NCBI GenBank assembly: GCA_014860745.1
Contig: JACZJC010000064.1
Span: 186,001 to 250,000 of the forward strand
Direction: 5' to 3'
Length of the DNA stretch: 64,000 nucleotides
DNA from: Anaerolineales bacterium
Lineage (GTDB): Bacteria > Chloroflexota > Anaerolineae > Anaerolineales > Villigracilaceae
The position numbers and the translations under genes are program-made. Each line of letters opens with the position of its first letter. The stretch's first letter is position 1. Shown here piece by piece: positions 47,253-55,252 of the stretch. The notes beneath the pieces were generated by a model. The model saw only the letters and a list, made by a program, of their open reading frames with translations, was not told where the DNA came from and made no database searches.

Positions 47253-47801
47253 ATGAAACGATTGTTGATTGGATTACTGTTACTATTGACCGCTTGCACC
47301 GCAGCATCTGAAATTTCCGAGCCTGTCATGCCAACCGTCAACGCCTCCCTGCCGGACCTCGGACCTGCTCCCGAACTTTCGAATGATTCCTGGCTGAATA
47401 CAGACTCCCCGCTGCGTCTCGCGGACCTGCGCGGCAAAGTGACTGCCATTGATATGTGGACCTTTGGCTGAATTAACTGCCAGCATGTGATTCCTTCGTT
47501 GAAGGAATGGGACCGAAAATACCGCAGCCAGGGACTTGTCATCATCGGCAACCACTACCCTGAATTTTCCTTTGAAGAGGATCTGGCCAACCTCGAAGCC
47601 GCCGTTGCAGATTTTGGAATCGAATACCCCGTCGCGCAGGATAACGATGGCGCAACCTGGCAGGCATATAAAAATCATTACTGGCCTACGCTTTATTTGA
47701 TCGACAAAAAAGGGCATATCCGCTACGTGCACATCGGCGAAGGCAGATACGCCGAGACCGAATCCGCCATTCAGGCTCTGCTTGCAGAGGCTTATCCCTG
47801 A
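47253..47801 (+). CDS. TlpA/DipZ-like thioredoxin lipoprotein, probable selenoprotein (UxxC)
   Basis: One 182-codon frame interrupted only by TGA at 47469-47471. Signal peptide and lipobox (LLLLLTAC), then the redoxin domain: SPLRLADLRGKVTAIDMWTFG-U-INCQHVIPSL, NHYPEFSFEED, YWPTLYLIDKKGHIRYVHIGEG. Relatives have WTYxCINC, so TGA replaces exactly the first active-site Cys (residue 73); C76 is kept. The frame after TGA is fully conserved in type, and a SECIS-like hairpin follows at 47490. I read it as Sec-containing rather than broken. Good ribosome site (GAGAGG), 73 bases after the kinase gene, before msrPQ. Confidence 0.8.
47490..47508 (+). promoter_or_regulatory. Candidate bacterial SECIS element
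   Basis: ATTCCTT (47490-47496) pairs with AAGGAAT (47502-47508) around a CGTTG loop. The loop begins 25 bases after the TGA and has G at its second position, within the pattern known for bacterial SECIS hairpins that recruit SelB. It lies in the coding frame, as expected. Confidence 0.65.
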
Positions 47802-47822
47802 CAATAACAAGAGGAGCAAGAT

Positions 47823-48776
47823 ATGAGCAACCGATTCAAATCCGTCCCGGTCCGTTCGTCTGAGATCACGCCGAAGCATGTCTACCTTTCCAGGCGTGAC
47901 TTTATCAAAGCCGCAGGCGTGGTTGCCGGGAGCATGGCGCTGGCGGCTTGTGCACCGGAAGCGGCCGAGCTGACCGATGCGCCCGCTGTGGATGCCGGCT
48001 CCGCCAAGACCGATGAACTTGGTAATCCGCTCAACTCCTACGAAGAGATAACCAACTACAACAATTACTATGAGTTCAGCACCAACAAGGAAGCTGTGGC
48101 GCCTCTTGCCAGGAATTTCAACCCCGCGCCATGGACTGTGGAAGTCGGCGGCCTGGCCAACAAGCCGAAGACCTTTGGTGTGGAAGACCTGCTAAGCCTG
48201 TTTACACAGGAGGAACGTATCTATCGCCTGCGCTGTGTGGAGGCCTGGAGCATGGTCATCCCGTGGATGGGATTCCCGCTTGCAAGCCTGCTCAAAATGG
48301 TCGAACCGGCATCGGATGCAAAATACGTGCGTTTTGAAACCGTATATCGTCCCGAGGAAATGAAAGGACAGGGGAGTCCCTTTTATCCCTGGCCATATCA
48401 GGAAGGTCTGAGAATCGACGAAGCCATGAACGAACTGGCCATCCTCGCAACCGGCCTGTATGGCGAGGCTATGCCGTCGCAGAATGGCGCCCCCATCCGT
48501 CTCGTAGTCCCGTGGAAGTACGGATTCAAATCCATCAAATCCATCGTCAAGATCGAATTGACCGACAAAAGACCCGAAACGTTATGGAGCACGGTGGCTC
48601 CAAATGAATACGGGTTTTATGCCAACGTGAACCCGGAAGTGGACCATCCCCGCTGGTCGCAGTCCTCCGAGCGCCGCATCGGCGAACTCAGCCGCAAACC
48701 CACCCTCATGTTCAACGGATACGGAGAACAGGTCGCAAATCTCTATAAAGGCATGGACCTCAGCCTGCATTATTAA
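47823..48776 (+). CDS. msrP: Protein-methionine-sulfoxide reductase catalytic subunit MsrP
   Basis: A 317-aa molybdoenzyme (YedY family) that reduces methionine sulfoxide in extracytoplasmic proteins. A Tat signal is present (SRRDFIKAAG, R24-R25) ending in AAC, so it may also be lipidated at Cys43. The molybdenum ligand is C138 (IYRLRCVEAWSMVIPW), followed by NGAPIRLVVPWKYGFKSIKSI. It receives electrons from MsrQ, encoded next. Ribosome site AGAGGAG. Confidence 0.95.
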   Translation: MSNRFKSVPVRSSEITPKHVYLSRRDFIKAAGVVAGSMALAACAPEAAELTDAPAVDAGSAKTDELGNPLNSYEEITNYNNYYEFSTNKEAVAPLARNFNPAPWTVEVGGLANKPKTFGVEDLLSLFTQEERIYRLRCVEAWSMVIPWMGFPLASLLKMVEPASDAKYVRFETVYRPEEMKGQGSPFYPWPYQEGLRIDEAMNELAILATGLYGEAMPSQNGAPIRLVVPWKYGFKSIKSIVKIELTDKRPETLWSTVAPNEYGFYANVNPEVDHPRWSQSSERRIGELSRKPTLMFNGYGEQVANLYKGMDLSLHY

Positions 48777-48791
48777 TCCTCGATATATTTC

Positions 48792-49472
48792 ATGAAATTT
48801 CTTTCGCGTTACACCCCCCTTCAAATCGCCATTCATGTGTATGCATGGTCCGCATTGGTGTGGATCGTGGCCGAGTTATTGACCGGCACCTTCTCCATCA
48901 ATCCCATACAAGAGTTGGAACAACGTACAGGCCGCCATGCCATCACTCTGCTTGTGCTTTCGTTGATGTGCACCCCCGTCAACACTATTTTCAAATGGAG
49001 CGAACCGCTCAAACGCCGCCGCACGCTTGGCCTGTATGCCTTTATGTATGCCACCATCCACGTCATCATTTTTGCAGACCTGGATTACGGCCTTGCATGG
49101 AGCCGCCTCATTCAGGAACTCGTCGAAAAACCGCGCCTGATCGTCGGCGTGATCGCCTTTGCCCTGCTCATTCCGCTCGCGTTCACATCATTCGACATTT
49201 GGAAAAAACGCCTCGGCAAAAACTGGAAACGCCTGCACAAACTCGTCTACTTGATCGCCCCGCTGACCTTTCTCCATTATATATGGAGCAAAAAAGGCGA
49301 CCTGCTCTCCCTGCAGGGCGAAGTGGCGAAGCCGTTGACCTATGGACTCATCATTGCCGTTTTTCTGATCTTCCGCATCCCCGCGATTCGGAAAGCGCTC
49401 GCTTCGTTCATACCCCGACGGATGGTCCTGCCCGCTAAAAAGGATGCCCAGCCCAAAGCGGATACTCCTTAA
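48792..49472 (+). CDS. msrQ: Heme-binding membrane subunit MsrQ
   Basis: A 226-aa ferric-reductase-like membrane protein (YedZ) with six helices. Heme-ligand histidines are present in GRHAITLLVLSLMCTP, YATIHVIIFAD and WKRLHKLVYLIAPLTFLHY. It passes quinol or flavin-derived electrons to MsrP. It starts 16 bases after msrP and ends at a strong terminator. Confidence 0.95.
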   Translation: MKFLSRYTPLQIAIHVYAWSALVWIVAELLTGTFSINPIQELEQRTGRHAITLLVLSLMCTPVNTIFKWSEPLKRRRTLGLYAFMYATIHVIIFADLDYGLAWSRLIQELVEKPRLIVGVIAFALLIPLAFTSFDIWKKRLGKNWKRLHKLVYLIAPLTFLHYIWSKKGDLLSLQGEVAKPLTYGLIIAVFLIFRIPAIRKALASFIPRRMVLPAKKDAQPKADTP

Positions 49473-49476
49473 ACCG

Positions 49477-49515
49477 AAAGGCGGCTGTCACTTTCAAGGT
49501 GACAGCCGCCTTTTT
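49477..49515. terminator. Rho-independent terminator after msrQ
   Basis: AAAGGCGGCTGTCAC (49477-49491) pairs with GTGACAGCCGCCTTT (49499-49513) across a 7-base loop, followed by TT. It also fits the converging small gene, since the stem begins with an A-run. Confidence 0.93.
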
Positions 49516-49517
49516 CA

Positions 49518-49745
49518 TTAAAATATTCCGCGCAGCAAAAGCAGCAGGCCGATGATCGCTAACGGCACGCCCACAATGGCGCCGATGATCGTCAGGCTGA
49601 CGAGAACACCCGCAAGGATCAGCACGATGCCGAGCACCATCGCCACGAAGCGGCCTGTCATTTCCACGATGACCGCGAGCAATTTCCAGATCGCTGCAAA
49701 AGGCCACAAGTACCAGGGAATATGTTTTTTGGTTTGAGTAGTCAT
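49518..49745 (-). CDS. Small membrane protein
   Basis: A 75-aa protein with a short soluble N-terminus (MTTQTKKHIPWYLWPF) and two hydrophobic stretches (about 22-45 and 48-75) rich in Ile/Leu/Gly, ending LLLLLRGIF. No family recognised. ATG 49745 has an excellent ribosome site (TTGGAGG). The longer open frame upstream is non-coding. Confidence 0.72.
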   Translation of the reverse strand: MTTQTKKHIPWYLWPFAAIWKLLAVIVEMTGRFVAMVLGIVLILAGVLVSLTIIGAIVGVPLAIIGLLLLLRGIF

Positions 49746-49837
49746 AAAAGCCTCCAATTCATAAATACGCAGGTACGCGCAGAAAGATGCGGATTTCGCC
49801 GAACAAAAGTACCTCCCCACATTTTTTACAGAAAGGC

Positions 49838-49843
49838 TATAAT
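49838..49843 (+). promoter_or_regulatory. -10 box of the DsbA-like gene
   Basis: Extended -10 (GGCTATAAT) ending 8 bases before ATG 49852, with no ribosome site between. Suggests a leaderless mRNA. Confidence 0.55.
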
Positions 49844-49851
49844 TTTCCACC

Positions 49852-50625
49852 ATGCCTACAAAATCAAAAAAGACCACCCCTAAGTTTGTTGAAGAAGAAA
49901 GGGAGGAAGCGACTCCGGACGCCGAAGTATTCATCACATTCAAGCGCAGTCACTTCTACTCTGTACTTGTTATCCTGGCCTTCGGCGTTGGGATCCTCGT
50001 CGGCTATGTGATTTGGGGACGCGGCACAACTACCCAGGCGGCGCAGCAGCCTTCAGGTCAGATTGCCGAAGCGCCGACGACAGAGCCGCAATTCGTCCGC
50101 TATGATATTCCCACAGAAGGATACCCAAGCTTCGGCCCGGCCGATGCGCCGATCACCATAGTGGAATTCAGCGATTTCCAATGCCCCTTCTGCCGCCGCT
50201 TCCACGATGATACCTACCAGGCTCTGTTGGATGCCTACCCCAACCAGATTCGGTTTGTTTATCGCAACCTGCCGCTCACATCCATTCATCCCGATGCGAT
50301 GCCTTCCGCGGTCGCTTCGCTCTGCGCCAATGACCAGAATGCCTATTGGGATTATCATGAAAAGTTGTTCAGCAGCGAAGCGTTGGACGAAGCGACGTTC
50401 ATCGAATACGCCACCGATCTCAGCTTGAACGTGGATGAATTTACCGCCTGCCTTTCCAGCGGCAAACATGACGAATTCATCCAGCAGGATATGGACTTTG
50501 CGCTCGGCCTGGGCATACAATCCACGCCCACCTTCTTCATCAATGGGCTGGCCATCGTCGGCGCCCAGCCCCTTTCCAGCTTCCAGCAGTTGATCGACCA
50601 AGAACTGGCGGGCGAAATTCCATAA
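49852..50625 (+). CDS. Membrane-anchored DsbA/DsbG-like thioredoxin
   Basis: A 257-aa thiol oxidoreductase: charged cytoplasmic N-terminus, one membrane helix (about 35-55), a Thr/Gln/Pro-rich linker and a DsbA-type domain with the active site FSDFQCPFCRRFH (C111, C114) and the cis-Pro loop IQSTPTFFING. It would form or isomerise disulfides on the outer face of the membrane. It completes the redox group with the CcdA, TlpA-like and MsrPQ proteins. Confidence 0.9.
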   Translation: MPTKSKKTTPKFVEEEREEATPDAEVFITFKRSHFYSVLVILAFGVGILVGYVIWGRGTTTQAAQQPSGQIAEAPTTEPQFVRYDIPTEGYPSFGPADAPITIVEFSDFQCPFCRRFHDDTYQALLDAYPNQIRFVYRNLPLTSIHPDAMPSAVASLCANDQNAYWDYHEKLFSSEALDEATFIEYATDLSLNVDEFTACLSSGKHDEFIQQDMDFALGLGIQSTPTFFINGLAIVGAQPLSSFQQLIDQELAGEIP

Positions 50626-50775
50626 ACCCACAAGTCTGCCGGGAAAATTCATTTTCAAGTTGGGCGGGTTCATCACCCGCCCTTTCTTGTTAATCGGTAA
50701 TCTTAAAACTCCGCGCATAAGATTTGCTCGGTGGTATGATGGTAAAAATAAAAAATTCCATGAAGAGAGTCTTCC

Positions 50776-51441
50776 ATGAAAAAATTTATAGCCATCGCGG
50801 GTAATATCGGTGTTGGAAAATCCACTCTTGTGCAAATGTTGTGTGAGCAGATGAGTTGGGACCCGTTCTATGAACCCGTTACCGAGAACCCCTACCTGGC
50901 GGACTTTTACCAGAACATGTCTGCCTGGGCTTTTCATTCCCAGGTATTCTTCCTGACCCACCGCCTGCGCTCGCATTTGAGTCTGGCACAGCACCCCAAC
51001 TCGGTAGTACAGGACCGCAGCGTGTATGAAGATGCGGAGATCTTCGCCCATAATTTATATCAACAGGGGAATATCACAGACCGCGATTATCAGACCTATC
51101 GCGAGCTGTATGAGACCGCTGTACAATTCCTCCCTCCGCCGGACCTGGTCATTTACCTGCGCGCCTCGGTGGATACGTTGATGTACCGCATCAATTCCCG
51201 TGGACGTGATTACGAGCGCAAGATCACGCCAGAGTATTTGCAAAATTTGAACGATCTGTACGAATCATGGATCGAAAATTTCACACTTTGTCCCGTGCTG
51301 GCTGTCCCTGCCGATGACCTGGATTATGTGGCCCACAACGGCCACCTGCGCCTGATCGTTTCCAAGATCGACGATAAATTAACCGGCAAGGAAGAAGTTG
51401 TCTTCGAACCGGAGGAAATGGCAAGAGCCGCTGAGGATTAA
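50776..51441 (+). CDS. Deoxynucleoside kinase (dAK/dGK family), copy 1
   Basis: A 221-aa kinase phosphorylating deoxyribonucleosides: P-loop IAGNIGVGKST, substrate-binding ENPYLADFYQN, the DRS motif (QDRSVYEDAEIFA), and the lid with RGRDYERKI. It resembles the Lactobacillus dAK/dGK and mammalian dGK group. A second, less similar member lies at 54515, so the two could form a heteromer or have different specificities. Confidence 0.88.
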   Translation: MKKFIAIAGNIGVGKSTLVQMLCEQMSWDPFYEPVTENPYLADFYQNMSAWAFHSQVFFLTHRLRSHLSLAQHPNSVVQDRSVYEDAEIFAHNLYQQGNITDRDYQTYRELYETAVQFLPPPDLVIYLRASVDTLMYRINSRGRDYERKITPEYLQNLNDLYESWIENFTLCPVLAVPADDLDYVAHNGHLRLIVSKIDDKLTGKEEVVFEPEEMARAAED

Positions 51442-51506
51442 TAGTGTGTCAGGTGTCAAGTTTCAGGTATCAGCTAAACCTGGTACTTGACACCTGGAAC
51501 CTGAGA

Positions 51507-52487
51507 CTATGCTTTCCCTAACACCATCGCCAGCAGAGCCATTCTCACGTACAAACCATATTCCATCTGGCGGAAATAGGCCGCGCGGGGATCGTCGTCG
51601 AAGTCCATGCTGATCTCGGTCACGCGGGGCAGCGGGTGCATCACGATCATCTCTTTCTTTGCGGCCTTCATGACCGCCGTATCCACCACGAAGGAATTTT
51701 TTACTTTTTCATAATCCGCAGGGTCTTCGAATCTTTCCTTTTGCACGCGCGTCACGTACAACACGTCGGTCTCCGGCAATACATCTTCAAGACTGCTGAA
51801 TTCCTTTTGCGGGATTCCCTTTTCTCCAACCTCTTCCATCACCTCCTTCGGCATCCTCAATATATCGGGGGAGACGTAATTGAGTTTGATATTCGTGAAC
51901 GTGGAAAGCAGCCGCGCCAGCGAATGGACCGTGCGCCCGTATTTCAGATCGCCGAGCATGGTCACGGTAAGATCATCGAGCCGCCCCAATTCTTCCATGA
52001 CCGTGAACGTATCGAGCAGGGCTTGCGTAGGATGTTCGCCCACGCCGTCGCCCGCGTTAATGACAGGTTTGCGCGCCGCTTTCGCCGCGATGGCCGCCGA
52101 ACCCGTTTCAGGATGGCGCAGGACGATCACATCCGCGTAACATTCCAGCGTGCGAATGGTATCCGGCAGACTCTCGCCCTTCGACACGGACGAATACTTC
52201 ACCTCGTTGATCGGGATGACCGACCCGCCGAGTCTTTCCATGGAAGCCGTGAATGAGGATGATGTACGCGTGGACGGCTCATAAAAAAGATTCGCCAGGA
52301 TTTTCCCCTTCAGCAGGTCGAAGGTCCCCACGCGCTCAACCATGCCGCGCATCTCATGCGCCACGCCGAACACATATTGCAGGTCATCGCGGCTGAATTG
52401 CTTGACGGACAAAATATCCTTCCCATACCAATCGGCATTCTTATTCTCGCCAAACGGCAGATGGGGGTTGAGGGTGGGGGTAGGCAT
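51507..52487 (-). CDS. pyrB: Aspartate carbamoyltransferase catalytic chain
   Basis: A 326-aa transcarbamylase making carbamoyl-aspartate in pyrimidine synthesis. Carbamoyl phosphate site [26 protein letters not shown]; aspartate site [12 protein letters not shown] 52487 follows AAAGGAG. Its first dozen residues ([13 protein letters not shown]) are Pro-rich and look like translated repeat sequence. A long palindrome lies just upstream at 52511. No other pyr gene is adjacent. Confidence 0.93.
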   Translation of the reverse strand: MPTPTLNPHLPFGENKNADWYGKDILSVKQFSRDDLQYVFGVAHEMRGMVERVGTFDLLKGKILANLFYEPSTRTSSSFTASMERLGGSVIPINEVKYSSVSKGESLPDTIRTLECYADVIVLRHPETGSAAIAAKAARKPVINAGDGVGEHPTQALLDTFTVMEELGRLDDLTVTMLGDLKYGRTVHSLARLLSTFTNIKLNYVSPDILRMPKEVMEEVGEKGIPQKEFSSLEDVLPETDVLYVTRVQKERFEDPADYEKVKNSFVVDTAVMKAAKKEMIVMHPLPRVTEISMDFDDDPRAAYFRQMEYGLYVRMALLAMVLGKA

Positions 52488-52510
52488 AAGTTGGTCTCCT
52501 TTGTGTTGTT

Positions 52511-52563
52511 GTACTGCGACATTCATGTCGCTATTGTGGTGGGCGACATGAATGTCGCGGTAC
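52511..52563. repeat. Large inverted repeat upstream of pyrB
   Basis: GTACTGCGACATTCATGTCG (52511-52530) and its near-exact complement CGACATGAATGTCGCGGTAC (52544-52563), one mismatch in 20, with a 13-base spacer. Each arm contains the palindromic core CGACATgAATGTCG. It may be a mobile palindrome or a regulatory element for pyrB. Confidence 0.8.
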
Positions 52564-52735
52564 ACTGTTGTTTGTTGATCGGGACTCTGGCTGCACGCTG
52601 ACAGTGAATCCCGTTTAATCACATTTTTCTACATCTGAATATTTTCCTGCGCGGAGTCATGCGACAGGTGAGGCTGATCCTATAATAAATTTCATTACAA
52701 ACCTTTTGGTTTCATAATCATACATTCCACAGCGA

Positions 52736-53293
52736 TTAATCAAGATTTAAACCTGTATGGTTAAACATAGACTCCAGCAAATCTGGTCTCTTTTGAATCC
52801 TAAACAACTCGGCTCTAACTCGTTTGCGAAGCTCGACAAGATTGTCAGGGCAATAATTACCTAATCGATGTCGTTTGACATATCCCCAAATATTGTCAAC
52901 AGGATTTAATTCTGGGGCGTATGGTGGAAAGAAAAACACTTTAATTGCAGGGTGAAGAGCAAGGAATATATTTACAGGTTCTGCGCTGTGAATTGTTATT
53001 GAGTCCCATACCAAATTAATGCAGCCATGAAGTTTGCTATATAAATGTTCGAGAAAGTAAGCGACAGTGTATCCGCGAAAATTTGTATTATCTGGTGAAA
53101 GACGAAATAAGAAACTGAATTTTTTTGTTTCCATGTTGATTGCCATGGCACCAATAACGGAGATTCGATCATGATGATTTTCGCCTATCTTAATGGCGGG
53201 TCGATGTCCACGTTGCGCCCATGTGGTAAGAACTAATGGTTCAAGCATAAACCCTGCTTCATCAATAAACACTATGTAAGAATCCTTGTTCAT
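52736..53293 (-). pseudogene. IS630-type transposase, DDE half only
   Basis: A 185-aa DDE domain: FIDEAGF (first Asp), LVWDSITIH (second Asp) and PPYAPELNPVDNIWGYVK, where the third acidic residue is Asp instead of the usual Glu. Complete IS630 transposases have an N-terminal helix-turn-helix half that I cannot find in the sequence upstream. No clear terminal inverted repeats flank it. AT-rich compared with neighbours. Probably a decayed or incomplete insertion sequence, although some IS630 elements use two frames. Confidence 0.7.
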
Positions 53294-53341
53294 TGCTGGT
53301 TCCTCTCATATTCTTTTGCAAGCATATTTTCACTTGTATTT

Positions 53342-53431
53342 TCATTCCTCATGCCCATGCCTGTGATAGATGTCGTGCATGTGGTCGTGTTCATGCTCCT
53401 CGGCGGGATGTTCATGCTCGTGCGAGTGGAC
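53342..53431 (-). pseudogene. His-rich coding remnant
   Basis: A 29-codon frame ending in TGA that reads VHSHEHEHPAEEHEHDHMH followed by DIYHRHGHEE. Fourteen or so histidines in alternating H-E/D pattern are unlikely by chance and resemble the metal-binding tails of cation transporters or metallochaperones. No start codon fits, and a terminator lies just upstream, so this looks like the truncated end of a gene removed near the IS fragment. Confidence 0.35.
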
Positions 53432-53438
53432 TCCTTTT

Positions 53439-53473
53439 GAAAAAACTTCCGAAGCCTCTAAGACTTCGGAAGT
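53439..53473 (-). terminator. Rho-independent terminator for the nucleotidyltransferase gene
   Basis: On the minus strand ACTTCCGAAG pairs with CTTCGGAAGT across a 9-base loop (53445-53473), followed by a T-run. It starts eight bases after the stop codon at 53481. Confidence 0.9.
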
Positions 53474-53480
53474 TTGCTGA

Positions 53481-54503
53481 CTATACTCCTGCAAATGTTT
53501 CCAATCCATTTGCGGCGGCGATTTCATCGAGCCGGGCTTCGATCTCGTCAATGAAATGATCGAGTCCCTCCACTCGTGCTGTGAATTCGTCTCCGAGCAG
53601 GCTGAGGTCGGCGCATGCCTTTTGCCAGAACTGCAAATGGTCGCCGGATAATACTTCAGCGGAGAGGGTCCACGTGTGCAGGAGCGGCCAGAGCGCGGAA
53701 AGAGGCGTCTCCCCATCGAGCAGGGCTTTGATGGCTTTCTCGTAATAATTCAGCCGCGTGGCATGAATGCGGGCATCCACATCGGCTTTTTCGCTGGCGA
53801 GTTTGAAGGCGGCTTTCCAATCGGCCAGCCAGCCTTTGACTTTTTCCGCATCCACATGGTTTGCGCCGATCAATCCGTACGCTTCAGCGACCAGGCCGGG
53901 CTTTTGCGCGGCTTCGGCGCGCGCGGGAAATTCAAGCAGAAGCCTGCGTTCCTGAATTGGGGGGCCGCTTAACTCTGCCACTGCATTGATGGCGTGGAAA
54001 AGCGACTTCATATATTTCCGTATTTCCTTCGGCCCGGGAGGTTGATCGATTTCGGATAAATCCATCCAAATGCCGCGTCCGTGGGATAGCATGGTGCGGC
54101 AGCGTTGAAGCATGAGCGGGGGCTGCTCGAATTCAAACCCTGCCCGCAGACTGGCCTGCACAAAGTCGAAGAATTTTTCGCGTTCATACAGCAGCATGGG
54201 GGCGTACATTTCATAGCCGAGCCAGGGATCGCTGCGCAGTTCGCGGGGCGACTTGAAATCATCCTTTGGGCGGCGGCTGATATCGAGGTGGAAATCGGGG
54301 GTGAGTTTTACGAATTCGCGCGGCTTGGACGGAATGTTTTTGCAGACGAAGACCAGATCGATATCGGCTGTGCCGCCAAGCATGGGGTCGGAGCCAAGCA
54401 GGGACCCGGTCAGGTAGGCGGCGATGATCTCGGGATCGTTATACGCCCGTTCCTGGGTGGTCTCTTTGGCAATGCGGATGAGTGACTCTTTTGTGACGCG
54501 CAT
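53481..54503 (-). CDS. Pol-beta-type nucleotidyltransferase domain protein
   Basis: A 340-aa protein. The N-terminal 100 residues hold a nucleotidyltransferase core: LTGSLLGSDP and TADIDLVFV give the GS and DxD motifs, with a further Asp in FHLDISR. The rest is alpha-helical with no assigned domain. It could transfer nucleotides to an antibiotic, protein or RNA. ATG 54503 follows the deoxynucleoside kinase gene by 11 bases, so they probably form an operon. Confidence 0.78.
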   Translation of the reverse strand: MRVTKESLIRIAKETTQERAYNDPEIIAAYLTGSLLGSDPMLGGTADIDLVFVCKNIPSKPREFVKLTPDFHLDISRRPKDDFKSPRELRSDPWLGYEMYAPMLLYEREKFFDFVQASLRAGFEFEQPPLMLQRCRTMLSHGRGIWMDLSEIDQPPGPKEIRKYMKSLFHAINAVAELSGPPIQERRLLLEFPARAEAAQKPGLVAEAYGLIGANHVDAEKVKGWLADWKAAFKLASEKADVDARIHATRLNYYEKAIKALLDGETPLSALWPLLHTWTLSAEVLSGDHLQFWQKACADLSLLGDEFTARVEGLDHFIDEIEARLDEIAAANGLETFAGV

Positions 54504-54514
54504 GAGTTTCCTGC

Positions 54515-55150
54515 TTATTCTAACGGCAAACTCGCCTGGAATGGAGTCAGGTTAAGGGTTTCGCGGATGCGGTTTTCGATGAGCTTGAGATGCTCCGTGT
54601 TGTGGATGATATCCAGGTCGTTCGTTTCTATTTTCAGAACGGGGGTGTGGTCGAATGGCCTGGAAAAGAATTCCTCGTACGCCTCGTTCAACTCATTGAT
54701 GTAGGCGCGTTCCATTTGTCTTTCGTACGGCCTGTCGCGGAAGGCGATGCGGTTCATGAGCGTGTCGGTGCTGGCTTGCAGATAAACCAGCAGATCAGGC
54801 TTGGGGATTTTTTCGCCGAGCGCTTCATGCACCTTGTGATACATATCCAGCTCGTCGCCTTTGAGGTTGATACCCGCGAAGAGCGCATCTTTTGCGAAGG
54901 TGTAATCGGCGATCAGGCTCTTCTTTTCGAGGAGAATCTTGGGGACGTTATTATTCTGTTGATGGTAACGGCTGAGTAAAAAAAAGATCTGTGTCTGAAA
55001 GGCATATCGTGCGCGGTCTGCGTAAAAATCGGAGAGGAAGGGATTCTCTTCGAAAATTTCCAGCAGCACCTCCGCTTCAAAAGTCGGTTGCAGCAGGCGG
55101 GCGAGCGTGGTCTTGCCGACCCCGATCACCCCTTCGATGGCAATATACAT
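54515..55150 (-). CDS. Deoxynucleoside kinase, copy 2
   Basis: A 211-aa kinase with P-loop IEGVIGVGKTT, EENPFLSDFYAD and a YLQASTDTLMNRI segment. Where copy 1 has the DRS motif this protein reads LIADYTFAKDALFA, the form found in another bacterial subgroup. The lid is RDRPYERQM. The two copies are only moderately alike, so they are not a recent duplication. ATG 55150 with AGGGAG site; divergent from a glycosyltransferase operon. Confidence 0.87.
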   Translation of the reverse strand: MYIAIEGVIGVGKTTLARLLQPTFEAEVLLEIFEENPFLSDFYADRARYAFQTQIFFLLSRYHQQNNNVPKILLEKKSLIADYTFAKDALFAGINLKGDELDMYHKVHEALGEKIPKPDLLVYLQASTDTLMNRIAFRDRPYERQMERAYINELNEAYEEFFSRPFDHTPVLKIETNDLDIIHNTEHLKLIENRIRETLNLTPFQASLPLE

Positions 55151-55199
55151 GAAAAAAAAGCTCCCTGATTGATGTAAGGCAAGGATACCATAATTTAAG

Positions 55200-55226
55200 T
55201 GACAGTCACTTTCAATATGACTGTCA
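55200..55226. promoter_or_regulatory. Paired TGACWGTCA boxes in a divergent promoter region
   Basis: TGACAGTCA (55200-55208) and TGACTGTCA (55218-55226), each nearly palindromic, with centres 18 bases apart. The right box overlaps the -35 region expected for the glycosyltransferase gene. A candidate operator for a dimeric regulator. Confidence 0.5.
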
Positions 55227-55239
55227 TGGGTTTGGACGT

Positions 55240-55245
55240 TATAAT
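55240..55245 (+). promoter_or_regulatory. -10 box of the glycosyltransferase operon
   Basis: Perfect TATAAT ending 7 bases before ATG 55253, with a partial -35 (ATGACT) at a 17-base spacing. Probable leaderless transcript. Confidence 0.6.
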
Positions 55246-55252
55246 TTCATGC

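Noticed and set aside
47253-47471. Reading this as a separate 72-aa gene followed by a second 104-aa gene at 47487
   Set aside because: Both parts lie in one frame, the break is a single TGA at the active-site Cys position, and the second part has no start signal. A selenocysteine codon explains it better.
48845-49438. 197-aa open frame overlapping msrQ
   Set aside because: Pro/Arg/His-rich shadow frame of msrQ, which has clear family motifs.
53432-53716. Open frame upstream of the His-rich tail
   Set aside because: It runs through a terminator and is an alternate frame of the nucleotidyltransferase gene. Only the His-rich end looks like real coding sequence.
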